Source: Gammaproteobacteria bacterium Ga0077536
Lineage (GTDB): Bacteria > Pseudomonadota > Gammaproteobacteria > Ga0077536
NCBI GenBank assembly: GCA_001464935.1
Contig: LNEL01000057.1
Coordinates: 1-64,000, forward strand
Direction of reading: 5' to 3'
DNA length: 64,000 bases
A model generated the notes under the pieces. It made no database searches. It saw only the letters and a program-made list of their open reading frames with translations, and was not told where the DNA came from. The translations under genes were made by a program, and so were the position numbers. This document shows positions 48,887 to 59,047 of this stretch, piece after piece; the first letter of the stretch is position 1; the number at the start of each line of letters is the position of its first letter.

Positions 48887-50196
48887 GCGGATACCGTAGC
48901 GCGTAGCGGCAGCCCGGCAAACACCTCGTCGAGCGTGCGCAGCACCTGATCGATCTCGGCGTCGGTGATCACGAGTGGCGGCATCAAGGTCAGCACGTTG
49001 CGGCCCGGGCCGGTCTTGCCGGTCAGCACGCCGAGATCCTTCAGGGTCTCCATCAGATCGTCGAGCAGCGGGCCGGCAGGTTCACCGGCGGGTGTCACCA
49101 GCTCCATGCCGAGCATCAGCCCCAGACCCCGCACTTCCTTCACGCAGGCGTGGCGCGCCGCGATCCCGAGCAGCCCTGCGCGCAGCCGCTCGCCCGCGCG
49201 CGCAGCGGCCTCCTCGAGCCGATGGTCGCGCATGAAGTCCAGCGTCGCCAGCGCCGCGCTCGCACACACGAGATTGCCGCCGAAGGTCGAAGCACCCGGC
49301 TTGGTGTAGGCGGCCGCGACCGCCGGGGTGGCGACGAGGGCGGCGATCGGCAGGCCGTTCCCGAGTGCCTTGCACACCGTGATCATGTCCGGCTGGATGT
49401 CCCAGTGCTGATGCCCGAAACGCCGGCCGGTACGGCAGAAGCCCGTCTGCGCCTCGTCCATGATCAGCAGCGCGCCGTGCTCGTGCAGCAGGGTCTGGAC
49501 ACGCTCGAAGTATCCCGGCGGCGGCACGTTGATGCCGCCGTTGCCCTGCACGGGCTCGGCGATGAGCGCAGCGATCTCACCGGGATTCTCGCGCAGCAGA
49601 TCGCCGACGGCCTCGGCGCAGCGCAGCTCGCAGTCCGGCCGGCTCAGCTTGAGCGGGCAGTCGCTGCAGGTCGGGCTCGGCGCGAAGTGCACGTTCGACG
49701 GCGGCTCGGGATCGGCGCGCCAGAACGCCATGCCGGTGACGCCGCTCGTCAGGTAGGTTCGCCCGTGCAGCGAACGCGACAGCGAAATGAAGCTGTTGCG
49801 GCCGGTCGCGAGCTTCGCGAGCAGCAGCGCGGTTTCATTCGCCTCCGAGCCACTGGTGCAGAAGAAGCTCTTGCGCAGACCGCCGCCGATGAAGCCGGCG
49901 AGCGCCTCGGCAAGGCGCAGCATCGGCTGCGTGAGGTAGATCGTCGTGGTGTGCGCGAGCCTGCCGAGCTGGGCGGCGGCGCGCGCGACGATGGACGGCT
50001 CCGCGTGGCCGCAGTTGCTGACGCCGACACCGGCGTAGCAGTCGATGTAGGCCTTGCCCGCGCTGTCGAACACGCGGCTGCCTGCGCCGCGTTCGAGCAC
50101 CATGGGCCGACGGAAGAAGTGAAAGACGCAGGGCATCAGGTAGTCGCGCTTGAGGGCGAGCATCTGTTCGACGGTGTCGGGCGTGTGATCGGACAT
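48883..50196 (-). CDS. Class III pyridoxal-phosphate aminotransferase
   Basis: A 437-residue fold-type I aminotransferase. SGSEANETALLLAK near 115 and DEAQTGFCRTG near 247 bind the cofactor, and the Schiff-base lysine is K276 in TVCKALGNGLP. An insertion PTCSDCPLKLSRPDCELRC near 176-193 has four cysteines (CxxC then CxxxC), a motif seen in some members. Class III enzymes act on amines or aldehydes away from the carboxylate. The start is the ATG at 50196, one base after the LuxE-like stop. In this operon it could aminate the aldehyde made by the reductase-like protein, an inference only. Confidence 0.9.
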   Translation of the reverse strand: MSDHTPDTVEQMLALKRDYLMPCVFHFFRRPMVLERGAGSRVFDSAGKAYIDCYAGVGVSNCGHAEPSIVARAAAQLGRLAHTTTIYLTQPMLRLAEALAGFIGGGLRKSFFCTSGSEANETALLLAKLATGRNSFISLSRSLHGRTYLTSGVTGMAFWRADPEPPSNVHFAPSPTCSDCPLKLSRPDCELRCAEAVGDLLRENPGEIAALIAEPVQGNGGINVPPPGYFERVQTLLHEHGALLIMDEAQTGFCRTGRRFGHQHWDIQPDMITVCKALGNGLPIAALVATPAVAAAYTKPGASTFGGNLVCASAALATLDFMRDHRLEEAAARAGERLRAGLLGIAARHACVKEVRGLGLMLGMELVTPAGEPAGPLLDDLMETLKDLGVLTGKTGPGRNVLTLMPPLVITDAEIDQVLRTLDEVFAGLPLRATVSA

Positions 50197-50197
50197 G

Positions 50198-51244
50198 TCA
50201 GTAGATTCCGTTGTCGATTTTGAAATCGGGGTGATCGATAGGGCGCGGATCCTCAATCCCGTCCTGATCGCTCGTGAGCGGCACGCGCACTGCGGCATCG
50301 CGCTCCATCACGCACGGCAGGAACGCGCTGGGATCGAGCCGGTGCATCACGACCTGCCCGCGCGCACCGGGTTCGGCGCGTGCGCTGAGGCGCGCGACGG
50401 CGGAGGCGCCGTCGAGCGGGACCACGCGCACGATCAGCCTGTCGCTGTCGGGGAGGTAGCGCGGCGGCGCGGCGCTGGCGGGGCCGGCGAGCGCTTCGTG
50501 CGTGACGCCGAACAGCGTGTTGCCATAACCGGCGAGGCAGCGTGCGGCGGGAAACGCGGTGCCGATCGCGCGCATCGACTCCGCGGCGAGCGGCATGCCG
50601 CCGAGATAGATGAAGCGCACGCGCATACGCACGGTCGCCGTCAGCCGCGTGGCCAGCGCCGTCAGCACGACAGGGGTGGCGAACAGGTAGCGCACGTCCT
50701 GCAGCATGAGCACGCGCAGTGCCTGCGCGAGCACGTGTTCGAGATAGCGCGCGCGCGCGAGCGAGGCCGGCGCGAGCTGGCGGAACCAGCGCGGATCGAA
50801 ATCGACGCTGAAGGCGTCGCCGCCGGTCGTCAGCTGCGCGATGCGCTGGGCGGCTTTGCCGATCACGTGCGGACCGCCGGGTCCGAGCCACAGCCAGTGA
50901 CCGCCGTCGAACGCGAAGTCCGCGACCCGGCGCAGGAACGGCGCGATGAACGCCGCCTCGAAATCGTCGGCGGACCACGCGATCGGCCGTGGTTCGCCGC
51001 TGGTGCCGCCGGTCTCCGCGAGCACCAGCCAGGGCTGCGCGAGCACGTGACGCGGCATGAAGTGTTCGATCGGATGGCGGCTCAATGCCGTGAGATCGAA
51101 GGGGCCGAACAGCGCGAGATCGTCGACTTCGCGCACGCAATCAAGCGCGTCGATGCCGAGTTCGCGGGCGCGCGCGAGCCAGTACGGACTGCCGTCGCGC
51201 GGGTCGAAGTGGGCGGCAATCACCGCGCGCAGGCGGGCGCTCAT
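50198..51244 (-). CDS. Adenylate-forming LuxE/PaaK-like protein
   Basis: A 348-residue member of the acyl-protein synthetase/phenylacetate-CoA ligase group. Key signatures are LAETGGTSGEPRPIAW near 80 (nucleotide loop), GYGNTLFGVTHE near 240 and a C-terminal VMERDAAVRVPLTSDQDGI. The length is below that of full CoA ligases (about 430), so it may transfer activated acyl groups to a protein or CoA as LuxE does. The ATG overlaps the MMPL stop (ATGA). It likely activates the acid substrate of the operon. Confidence 0.75.
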   Translation of the reverse strand: MSARLRAVIAAHFDPRDGSPYWLARARELGIDALDCVREVDDLALFGPFDLTALSRHPIEHFMPRHVLAQPWLVLAETGGTSGEPRPIAWSADDFEAAFIAPFLRRVADFAFDGGHWLWLGPGGPHVIGKAAQRIAQLTTGGDAFSVDFDPRWFRQLAPASLARARYLEHVLAQALRVLMLQDVRYLFATPVVLTALATRLTATVRMRVRFIYLGGMPLAAESMRAIGTAFPAARCLAGYGNTLFGVTHEALAGPASAAPPRYLPDSDRLIVRVVPLDGASAVARLSARAEPGARGQVVMHRLDPSAFLPCVMERDAAVRVPLTSDQDGIEDPRPIDHPDFKIDNGIY

Positions 51245-53307
51245 GCCGGCCGCCGGCGCCATTCGACGAGGGTCGGCACGAGGCAGACGTCGACGCCCCA
51301 TGCGCAGGCCACCGCGATCGCCGACAGCAGCCCGAACTGGCGGATTGGCACCAGCTGCGAGAACGCGAGCGATGCGAACGCAAGACCCACCGAGACCGAC
51401 GTGATGCCGAGCGCGCTGCCGACCTCGGCGAGCGCAGCGTCGATGTCGCCGGTCTCGCGATACGCATGCAGCAGGTAGATCGCATCGTCGACGACGAGGC
51501 CGAGGATCACGCTGCCGACGAACAGGTTGATCGCGTTCAGCGGGATCGACAGCCACACCATCGCTCCGGCCGTGATCAGCAGCGGCACGAAGGTCGCGAC
51601 GCCAGCCAGCGCGATCAGCCACGGCGAGCGGAAGAACGGCAGCAGCAGGACGCAGGCGACACCGAGTCCCGCGAGCAGCGTCAGCCCCTGCATGCGAAGC
51701 AGGCGATCCTGGGCGTCGAGAATCAACGGAATCACGCCGGTCAGGGTCAGCGTGAGGCCGGCGGGCGCGAGCCGTGCCCAGCGCGCGCGGATCTCCGCCG
51801 CCAGCGCTGCATACGGCTGACCGCCGGTGTTGCGCAGACGCAGCGACACGCGCGTCGCGCTCCGCTCGGCGTTGAAAAAGGCGGTACCGAGCGCGGGTGG
51901 CGCGGCGGCGCCGAGGCGCAGCAGTGCATACCCGGACACCACGGTCGTCACTGCCGGCATCGTGCGCAGATCGGCCAGAAAGTGTTCGATCTGCTCGCGT
52001 CGGGGTGACCCATCGACCGCGCCCTGCGTGCTCCGGATCACGAGGTCGACGACCAGCAGACCGCTGATCCGGGCCTCGATGCTGCGATAGGCCTGCACCA
52101 GCGGCGCGTCGTCGGCAAAGAAATGGAATGCGTCGGGTTCGCGCGTCAGGGACGGCAGGCTGCACGCGGCGGCGACTGACAGGACCGCCAGCAACGCGCT
52201 GCCCGCGCGGCGCAGCGTGCGCGGCGGAATGCCGGACCGCAGCACCACGACCGGCGCGCGCGCGAGACGGCCGAGCACGGCGAGCATCGCCGGCACGAAC
52301 AGCATCGACGTCAGGAACGTGAAGCAGACGGCCGCCGGCATCGCCAGGCCCATGCGCGCGATGATCGACTGCGGCGCGTTGGCCAGCGCGAGGCAGCCGA
52401 GCGCGGTGGTGACGGTCGCGATCGCGAGCGGACGCACGACCTGCGGGTAGGCTGTGCGCAGGCGCCACACACCGTCCTCGCGCCGCGCGAACAGGTGGAT
52501 CGCCGTTGTCAGGCTCACGCAGAACACGAGCGGCACGAGCAGCAAGGTCAGCAGGTTGACCGACAGTCCAATCAGCGCGCACAGCGCCAGCGAATAGACG
52601 ACCGACAGCGCGATCCCGGCGAACACCACGAGGCAGGCGATCGGATCGCGAAAGAAATACAGCAGCAGGAGCGCCGAACTCAGCACCAGCAGACAGACCA
52701 CACGGACGAGATCGGCAGCGATGGCCTCCTTCAGCGTCTCGGCGAACACGACGGTGCCGGCGAGCAGCGGCGCCAGATCGAGAGCCGCGAGGCCGCGTGA
52801 GAGCTCAGCCAGCACGCCCGCATGCGTCCCGCGCTGTGCCGGATCGAGCAGCAGCAGCGGGCTCAGCAGCGACAGGTCCCGCGCGACGAGCACGTTGCGC
52901 CAGTCCGGCGTATCCGTCGCGAGCATCGCCCGCAGATCCTCGACGTTCGCCGCCTGCGGTGGCGTGAACGCGTCGGCGCCGAGAAACAGCTCCGCCGGGT
53001 CGAACAGCTCGATCACGCCCGGTCGCGCGCGCAGGTCGTCGAGCAGCGCGTAATAGCCGGCTACGTTCGCGGCGTTCAGTCGTGCGCGCGGAAACGCCGC
53101 GATCACCGTGTCGGCGGCGCCGAACTCGTCGGCCATGGCGCGATAGTCGCGCCACGCGGGATCGTCACGGTCGATCCAGTCCTCGTAACTGTGCCCGACC
53201 TGAAAGCCGCCACCGGCCAGCGCCAGCGCGGCCAGCGCGAGAAACGCCAGCACCAGCGCGCGCGGATGACGCTCGATGAGCAGCAGCGCCAGCACCGTCG
53301 GCGTCAC
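51241..53307 (-). CDS. MMPL/RND-superfamily transporter
   Basis: A 688-residue membrane protein with an N-terminal helix, a periplasmic domain and two sets of membrane helices, as expected of RND/MMPL lipid transporters. FAGIALSVVYSLALCALIGLS near 235 and ILGLVVDDAIYLLHAYRETGD near 595 hold the membrane motifs, with paired acidic residues in helix 10. The GTG start overlaps the reductase stop by GTGA. In this operon it would export or flip the product, which is an inference. Confidence 0.88.
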   Translation of the reverse strand: MTPTVLALLLIERHPRALVLAFLALAALALAGGGFQVGHSYEDWIDRDDPAWRDYRAMADEFGAADTVIAAFPRARLNAANVAGYYALLDDLRARPGVIELFDPAELFLGADAFTPPQAANVEDLRAMLATDTPDWRNVLVARDLSLLSPLLLLDPAQRGTHAGVLAELSRGLAALDLAPLLAGTVVFAETLKEAIAADLVRVVCLLVLSSALLLLYFFRDPIACLVVFAGIALSVVYSLALCALIGLSVNLLTLLLVPLVFCVSLTTAIHLFARREDGVWRLRTAYPQVVRPLAIATVTTALGCLALANAPQSIIARMGLAMPAAVCFTFLTSMLFVPAMLAVLGRLARAPVVVLRSGIPPRTLRRAGSALLAVLSVAAACSLPSLTREPDAFHFFADDAPLVQAYRSIEARISGLLVVDLVIRSTQGAVDGSPRREQIEHFLADLRTMPAVTTVVSGYALLRLGAAAPPALGTAFFNAERSATRVSLRLRNTGGQPYAALAAEIRARWARLAPAGLTLTLTGVIPLILDAQDRLLRMQGLTLLAGLGVACVLLLPFFRSPWLIALAGVATFVPLLITAGAMVWLSIPLNAINLFVGSVILGLVVDDAIYLLHAYRETGDIDAALAEVGSALGITSVSVGLAFASLAFSQLVPIRQFGLLSAIAVACAWGVDVCLVPTLVEWRRRPA

Positions 53308-54836
53308 GCGGTCAATTCCTCGAGGACGTGATCGTCGAGATGGCGGTAGTACATGCCCAGCAGTGAACCGAACTTCAGCGCGAGCTCGGTGTTGCCGGTG
53401 ATGCGCACCTTGCCGGCGAGGAACGACGCGCGCAGATCCGCTTCACCGCGCACGATGCGCATCAGCAGCGCGGCATCGAGGTCGTAGCGGCAGTCCGCGC
53501 CGGCGAAAGCGTCGGCCGGCAGCGCGGTGGCCGTGCCCTGCGCGAAGCGCAGCGTGATGACGTCGGGTGTGCTGCCGCTGAGCGCAAAGCCGATCGTGGC
53601 GTTGACATAGGCGTGGCGCGCCAGAAAGTGGCGGCCGACCGCACCGTCGGCCAGTGCCGAGAAATAGTCGCGCGGCAAGTGGATGCCGAGAGTGCCGAGC
53701 GCAAGCTGCCCGACCGGTGCGCGCCGCCGGCGCCCGCCGCCGAGCTGGGCGAGGAAGTCACGCGTCAGCGCGACGGGGTCGACCGGACTCGCGTGCGGCC
53801 GCGGCGCAAAGCTGGGGCTGGCGAACAGGTAGGGCGCATAGACCTGGGTGACGCGATGGAAGTGCGCCTCGATGGCGTTGCGCGGCGCCGCGTCGAACGC
53901 CTGCGCGTCGACGAGGCTCACACCGGACAGGCGCATCACACCGGTGATCGCACGCTCGATGTCGGCGATTGGAATATCGCTGCCGGTCAGCGCGCAGGTG
54001 CGGATGCCGGCGACGGGTTGCGCCAGCGCTGCGAGCACCGTGCTCACGACATCGTCGATGGCCACGAGATTGACCGTGGAAGCCGGGTCGGCGGCGACGC
54101 GCACGGGCACGTGATAGTCCTCGCCCGTGCGCCGGAAGCCGAGTCGTGCGAACGCGTGGCGGCCGCGTTCCTCGTCGCGCCGGCAGCATTCGCGGATGAA
54201 CTGCACGGCCTTCATGAAGGTGTAGAGCGTGCTGACCGCATTGTGCTCGCCGAGCGGATGGCCGCCGACGACGATGCTCGGGCGATGGATCACGAGCGCC
54301 GCGCCGGTCGCTGCGGCGGCGGCCCGCAGTTCGCATTCGGCAGCGAACTTCGAGGCCTCGTACGGATTGTTGAACGCCTGGCCGCAGTCGAGATCGGCCG
54401 CGCCGAACGGCTGGCGGGTGCGTCCCGCGACATAGGCCGTGCTCACGTGATGGAAGACGGGAATGCCGAGGCGCTGCGCGAGTTGCCACGCGATACGCGA
54501 GCCGTCGACATTGTGCCGCTGCAGTTCGTCGGCGAGGTGCGCCTCGAAGCGGGTGAGCCCGGCGCAGTGCAGAAATGCCGCTGGCGAAGCGCGGGTCAAC
54601 TGCGCGAGCGTTGTCTCATCGAGCCCGCAGTCCGCGCGCGTGACATCACCGTCCAGCACCGTCAGCGTCGCCGCGCCGGTCAGCCCGGACGGCAGTTCGA
54701 ACGCCTGCAGCACCGTCGCCAGACGTGCCGGATCGCCGCCGCGCACGAGCGCCGTCACGCGATGGCCCGCGCGCAGCAGGCCGGCCAGCAGATGCTTGCC
54801 GAGGTAACCCGTCGCGCCGGTCAGCAGCAGGTGCAT
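53304..54836 (-). CDS. Thioester-reductase-like SDR with SCP2-like C-terminus
   Basis: A 510-residue protein. Residues 1-330 are an extended short-chain dehydrogenase of the male-sterility/thioester-reductase type: GATGYLGKHLLAG near 7, TAYVAGR near 133, YEASKFAAE near 159 as the catalytic Tyr-Lys pair. Residues about 400-500 resemble SCP2 sterol-carrier domains (LRASFLAGKVRITGNTELALKFG). So it could reduce a bound acyl thioester to an aldehyde or alcohol and hold a lipid. The ATG at 54836 starts 13 bases after the MqnA/D-like gene. Confidence 0.8.
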   Translation of the reverse strand: MHLLLTGATGYLGKHLLAGLLRAGHRVTALVRGGDPARLATVLQAFELPSGLTGAATLTVLDGDVTRADCGLDETTLAQLTRASPAAFLHCAGLTRFEAHLADELQRHNVDGSRIAWQLAQRLGIPVFHHVSTAYVAGRTRQPFGAADLDCGQAFNNPYEASKFAAECELRAAAAATGAALVIHRPSIVVGGHPLGEHNAVSTLYTFMKAVQFIRECCRRDEERGRHAFARLGFRRTGEDYHVPVRVAADPASTVNLVAIDDVVSTVLAALAQPVAGIRTCALTGSDIPIADIERAITGVMRLSGVSLVDAQAFDAAPRNAIEAHFHRVTQVYAPYLFASPSFAPRPHASPVDPVALTRDFLAQLGGGRRRRAPVGQLALGTLGIHLPRDYFSALADGAVGRHFLARHAYVNATIGFALSGSTPDVITLRFAQGTATALPADAFAGADCRYDLDAALLMRIVRGEADLRASFLAGKVRITGNTELALKFGSLLGMYYRHLDDHVLEELTA

Positions 54837-54849
54837 GCGGGACGCGCGC

Positions 54850-55719
54850 TCAGGCCGGCACGGCGAGCGCGTCCGGGTCGACGATGTCGAGCGCGGGCAG
54901 GTGATCGATGAAGCCGCGCCGCAGCGCCTTCGCGTACAGCGTGCCGAGGCCGAGGCGCACGTCGGCCGGCATCAACAGCGTGTCCTCGTTGGCGAACCTG
55001 GCCACGAAGTCCTCGCGCACCCGGCTCTCGGGGCCGCGACCAAAACCGCTGGCGAAGGCCATCGCGTCGTCCGGATGCGCGAGGGCGTGGTCCATGCTCG
55101 CGTGGATGAGGTTCTCGAGCAGCCGGATCGTCGGCAGGCCGAGACTGCGGCGCGCGACGTTGAGGCCAACCGGCAGCGGCAGGCCCGTGTGTTCGTGCCA
55201 GCGCTGGCCGAGGCAGCAGATTTTGCGCAGCGGCCGTTCATCGAAGTTCAGCAGTTCTTCGTGGATCAGCACGCCGGCGTCGACGCGGCCGTCGAGGATC
55301 GCGTCCTCGACCTCGTCGAAAGCCATCGGCACGGGGATGAAGGCGTCGTAGAAGTAACCGAGCAGGAACGCACCCGTCGTCGAGACGCCGGGCACCGCGA
55401 CCCGCCGGCCGACGAGCGAGTCGGCGCGCGCGATGGCGTCGCCGGCGCGACATGCCAGCACCGGGCCGTAGCCGCGGCCGACGCTCGCGCCGGAGCCGAG
55501 GATCACGTAGCTGTCGTCGATGGCCGGAAAGAACACCGAGGAGATGGCGCACACGTCATAGCGCGCGCGTCGGCAGCTTTCGTTCAAGTCCCTGATGTGG
55601 CCGTGCTCGAAGCCCAGCGTGTAGCCCGCCGGCGGCCGGATGCGGCCGGTCTCGAGCGCGTAGTAGTGAAACGCGTCATCGGGATCGGGGGTGTAGGCAA
55701 TGGTGAGGTGCTGGGTCAT
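54850..55719 (-). CDS. MqnA/MqnD-like substrate-binding-fold protein
   Basis: A 289-residue cytoplasmic protein of the MqnA/MqnD family, the second such protein here besides the true mqnA and mqnD at 29135 and 31646. The start reads AYTPDPDDAFHYYALETG. Middle motifs are SSVFFPAIDDSYVILGSGASVGRGYGP and RRVAVPGVSTTGAFLLGYF. The family links it to chemistry on small acidic metabolites or to ligand binding, but the surrounding genes are not menaquinone genes. The start is the ATG at 55719 behind CGGAG; a longer frame to 55863 overlaps the promoter region. It is the first gene of the operon. Confidence 0.82.
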   Translation of the reverse strand: MTQHLTIAYTPDPDDAFHYYALETGRIRPPAGYTLGFEHGHIRDLNESCRRARYDVCAISSVFFPAIDDSYVILGSGASVGRGYGPVLACRAGDAIARADSLVGRRVAVPGVSTTGAFLLGYFYDAFIPVPMAFDEVEDAILDGRVDAGVLIHEELLNFDERPLRKICCLGQRWHEHTGLPLPVGLNVARRSLGLPTIRLLENLIHASMDHALAHPDDAMAFASGFGRGPESRVREDFVARFANEDTLLMPADVRLGLGTLYAKALRRGFIDHLPALDIVDPDALAVPA

Positions 55720-55973
55720 CGACGGACTCCGGATGCGGGCGGGCAGTGACACGGGGCAGGGCGCGAAGTCCTGCGGCCTTTCACCCGACGGAGCAACGGT
55801 TGTGCCAGCGGTCCGCGTGCGCGGAATCAGTCGCTTGCGGCGGGCCCGGTGGGGCGCCTGCAAGATTTGGCAACGGAAATTGCGCGACGGCCCGGCCCCG
55901 CTCGCCGTTCGCCTTCGCGCGGTGGATGGGGTACTTTGCGGCGCCGTCTGCCACCAAAGGGGTCCGGACCGAC
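55720..55973. promoter_or_regulatory. Divergent intergenic region
   Basis: A 254-base gap between the divergent operon heads (MqnA/D-like on minus, MMPL on plus) should hold both promoters. AAAGGGGTCCGGACC near 55956-55970 contains the likely ribosome site of the MMPL gene. No inverted operator stands out. Confidence 0.35.
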
Positions 55974-58406
55974 ATGTATTCCCTCCGTTACCGCCTGGCC
56001 CGCTGGGTGCTCGCGCATCGCAGGCTGGCCTGGACGGCCTTTGCGCTGATCACGGCGTTCTTCGCCGCCGGCCTGCCGAAGGTCGAACTGCAGACCGTCT
56101 TCTCGGACCTGCTGCCGCAGGACGACCCGTTCGTGCAGGTCTACAAGGATCATCCCGGCTTCGGCAATCCGCTGACGGTCGCGGTGATGATCAAGCGCCG
56201 GGACGGCGACATCTACAACGCCGACACGCTGCAGAAGGTCTGGCAGTTCACGCGCGACATCGACCTCACGCCGGGCGTCGATCACGACATGATTCTCTCC
56301 ATCGCGAGCACCAAGGCCCGCTACAGCGAGTCGACCGCCACCGGCATCGACATGCGGCCGCTGATGGAGGACAGGGCGCCGACCAGTGCGCAGGACCTGG
56401 CGCGCTTCCGCACCCTCGTCGAGAAATCACCGAATACGCGCGTATTCCTGATTTCAGAGGATGACAGCGCCACGCTGATCACCGCGACCTTCATCGAGCG
56501 CCTGCTCGACTACGGCGAAGCGTTCACCTACGTCCAGGGCCTCGTCGAAGCGGCACGCGACGAGCATCACGAGGTGCACGTGGCCGGCCAGCCGATGCTG
56601 ATTGGCTGGGTGTACCAGTACGAGCGGCAGATGATCGGCATCTTCGCCGTCACCGTCGGCGCGCTGATCGTCGCCCTCGCGCTGTACATGCGCAATGTCG
56701 TCGGCATCCTGACCCCGATCGTCACGAGCCTGACGGCCGGGATCTGGGCCTTCGGCCTCGTCGGCTGGCTGGGGATTTCAATCGAACCGCTGCTGATGGT
56801 CGTGCCGCTGCTGCTGACCGCGCGCTCGTTCTCGCACGCGGTGCAGTTCACCGAACGCTTCTACGAGGTGTATGCCGAGGTCGGCGACCGCACGAAGGCC
56901 GCCGAGATCACGATGAGCGTGATGATGGCGCCGAGCGTGATCGGCATCATCACCGACATCCTCGGCATCGCGATCGTCGGCTTCGCGCCGATTCCGGCGA
57001 TGGTGAGGCACGCGATTTTCTGCGGCATGTGGGCGGTGTGGCTGATCCCGACCGGCGTGGTACTCATTTCGCTGCTGCTGGCCTCGCTGCCCGCGCCGGC
57101 GAACGCCGGGCAACTGATCGGCCACGGACGGCCCGCCGGCGCGCATCGGCGCTTCCAGCGCCTCCTGCAGGGTGTCGCCAGCCTGTCGACCGGCACGCGG
57201 GCGCGGATCAGCGCCGCGTGCGTGGTGCTGGGCGGGGTCGTCGCCGTCTACATCGCGGCGCAGATCAAGGTCGGCAACCCGGTCGAGGGCTCGAACCTGT
57301 TCTGGCCCGACTCCGAGTTCAACACCGCGGTCAGGCTCATCAACTCGCACTTCCCCGGCGTGAACACCCTCGAGATCGTGCTCGAAGGAAAGAACCCGGA
57401 CAGCCTCGACTTCGAGGTACAGAAGGTCGAGATGGTCGAAACCGCGCAGCGCCTGCAGCGCATCATGGAGGAAGGCGAGGGCCCGCCACGGGCGACGCTG
57501 AGCTTTGCCGACTACATGGCCGAGGGCAATCGCCTGTTCAACGGCGGCCACACGAAGTGGATGCCGCTCGACCCCGTGCAGGCCTCGATGAGCGCCGCGG
57601 CTTTCGGCGTGACGATGGGCAGCAGCGCGAAGAATTTCAGCCACCTGGTCGACGAGAAGTGGCACAACGCGACGGTATCGCTGTGGTACCGCGACAATAA
57701 GCAGGAGACCGTCGATCATGCGCTCGCCGCAGCGGGTGCGGCGGTCGATCAGGTCGGCATCGATCACGAGTTCTTCACGGTGCGCCTCGGCACCGGCACG
57801 ATCCCGCTGCAGCAGGCGGTCAACCTCGTGATCGACCGCTATCACTGGGTGGTCGTCGGCCTGATGAACTGCTTCATCCTCCTCACCTGCAGCCTCGCCT
57901 ATCGCTCGCTGGTCGCGGGTCTGCTGCTGCTGATCCCGGTCAATCTCGCCAACCAGGTGCTGTACGCGGCGATGCACCTGCTCGGCGTCGGTCTCGACGT
58001 CAATTCGCTGATCGTCGCCGCGATTGGCCTCGGCGTCGGCATCGATTACGGCATCTACCTGCTGTCGCGGATCTGCGAGGAGTACCAGCGCAGCAACGGC
58101 GACTGGGCCGCCGCGATCACCGCCGCGCTCGGCACCACCGGCAAGGCGATCATGTTCACGGCGACGATCATGGTGGTCGGCATCGCGCCGTGGTATTTCC
58201 TGTCAGGGCTCAGGTTCGTCGCCGACATGGGCCTGCTGATCATCGTCATCATGGCGATCAACATGGTGCTCGCGCTGCTGGTGCTGCCGCTGCTGGTCTG
58301 GTTCGTGCGGCCGCGCTTCGCGGCGCGGCGCGACCTGCTGGTCGGTGAGGGCTACCGGGTCGAGGACTTCACGGCGCACACACGCACGGCAAAGGAAACG
58401 CCATGA
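55974..58406 (+). CDS. MMPL/RND-superfamily transporter (second)
   Basis: An 810-residue RND-family membrane protein. A membrane segment near 20-38 is followed by a large periplasmic domain ([23 protein letters not shown]), four clustered helices around 215-360, a second periplasmic domain, and a terminal helix group including [21 protein letters not shown] near 690. It resembles lipid/hopanoid-type exporters more than drug pumps. The start is the ATG at 55974; a frame extending to 55746 is arginine- and proline-rich and improbable. YceH starts in its stop (ATGA). Confidence 0.9.
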   Translation: MYSLRYRLARWVLAHRRLAWTAFALITAFFAAGLPKVELQTVFSDLLPQDDPFVQVYKDHPGFGNPLTVAVMIKRRDGDIYNADTLQKVWQFTRDIDLTPGVDHDMILSIASTKARYSESTATGIDMRPLMEDRAPTSAQDLARFRTLVEKSPNTRVFLISEDDSATLITATFIERLLDYGEAFTYVQGLVEAARDEHHEVHVAGQPMLIGWVYQYERQMIGIFAVTVGALIVALALYMRNVVGILTPIVTSLTAGIWAFGLVGWLGISIEPLLMVVPLLLTARSFSHAVQFTERFYEVYAEVGDRTKAAEITMSVMMAPSVIGIITDILGIAIVGFAPIPAMVRHAIFCGMWAVWLIPTGVVLISLLLASLPAPANAGQLIGHGRPAGAHRRFQRLLQGVASLSTGTRARISAACVVLGGVVAVYIAAQIKVGNPVEGSNLFWPDSEFNTAVRLINSHFPGVNTLEIVLEGKNPDSLDFEVQKVEMVETAQRLQRIMEEGEGPPRATLSFADYMAEGNRLFNGGHTKWMPLDPVQASMSAAAFGVTMGSSAKNFSHLVDEKWHNATVSLWYRDNKQETVDHALAAAGAAVDQVGIDHEFFTVRLGTGTIPLQQAVNLVIDRYHWVVVGLMNCFILLTCSLAYRSLVAGLLLLIPVNLANQVLYAAMHLLGVGLDVNSLIVAAIGLGVGIDYGIYLLSRICEEYQRSNGDWAAAITAALGTTGKAIMFTATIMVVGIAPWYFLSGLRFVADMGLLIIVIMAINMVLALLVLPLLVWFVRPRFAARRDLLVGEGYRVEDFTAHTRTAKETP

Positions 58407-59047
58407 AAACAGAACTCACCCCCCTCGAGGCCCGCCTCATCGGCTGCCTGATCGAGAAGGAAATCACCACGCCCGATCAGTACCCGCTGTCGCTGAACGC
58501 GCTGACGAACGCCTGCAACCAGAAAACCAACCGCGATCCGGTGCTGGACCTCGGCGAGCGCGAAGTGCAGGACGCGCTCGACGGACTGGTGAAGCGCTTT
58601 CTCGTCAGCGACAAGGGCGGCGGCTTCGGCGGCCGCACCGCGAAGTACCGCCACCGCTTCTGCAACACCGAGTTCGGGGCGCTGAAGTTCTCGCCGTTCG
58701 AACTCGGCGTGATCTGCGTGCTGCTGCTGCGCGGCCCGCAGACGCCGGGCGAACTCCGCCAGCGCACGAACCGCCTGTGCGATTTCGCCGACACCGAAGC
58801 GGTCGAGGAAGCGCTGCTGGGACTGATGAGCCGCGACGACGGCCCCTTCGTCGCCCGCCTCGCGCGCGCCCCGGGCGAACGCGAGTCGCGCTACGCGCAC
58901 CTGTTCAGCGGCCACATCGAGTCGGTCGAGGACACCGCCGCACCGGGCGGCAGCCGCGAAGGCTCGCTCGCGGCGCGCGTGGAGCGGCTGGAGGCCATCG
59001 TCGAGGAATTGCGCGCGGAAGTGGCGCGCCTCGGTGGGTCTGCGTGA
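58403..59047 (+). CDS. YceH-family (DUF480) protein
   Basis: A 214-residue protein with [26 protein letters not shown] at the start and [18 protein letters not shown] near 33, hallmarks of the YceH/DUF480 family. It has two winged-helix-like halves and a short coiled C-terminus ([19 protein letters not shown]). Its function is unknown; a regulatory role is suggested by the fold. It overlaps the MMPL stop by ATGA. Confidence 0.92.
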   Translation: MKTELTPLEARLIGCLIEKEITTPDQYPLSLNALTNACNQKTNRDPVLDLGEREVQDALDGLVKRFLVSDKGGGFGGRTAKYRHRFCNTEFGALKFSPFELGVICVLLLRGPQTPGELRQRTNRLCDFADTEAVEEALLGLMSRDDGPFVARLARAPGERESRYAHLFSGHIESVEDTAAPGGSREGSLAARVERLEAIVEELRAEVARLGGSA

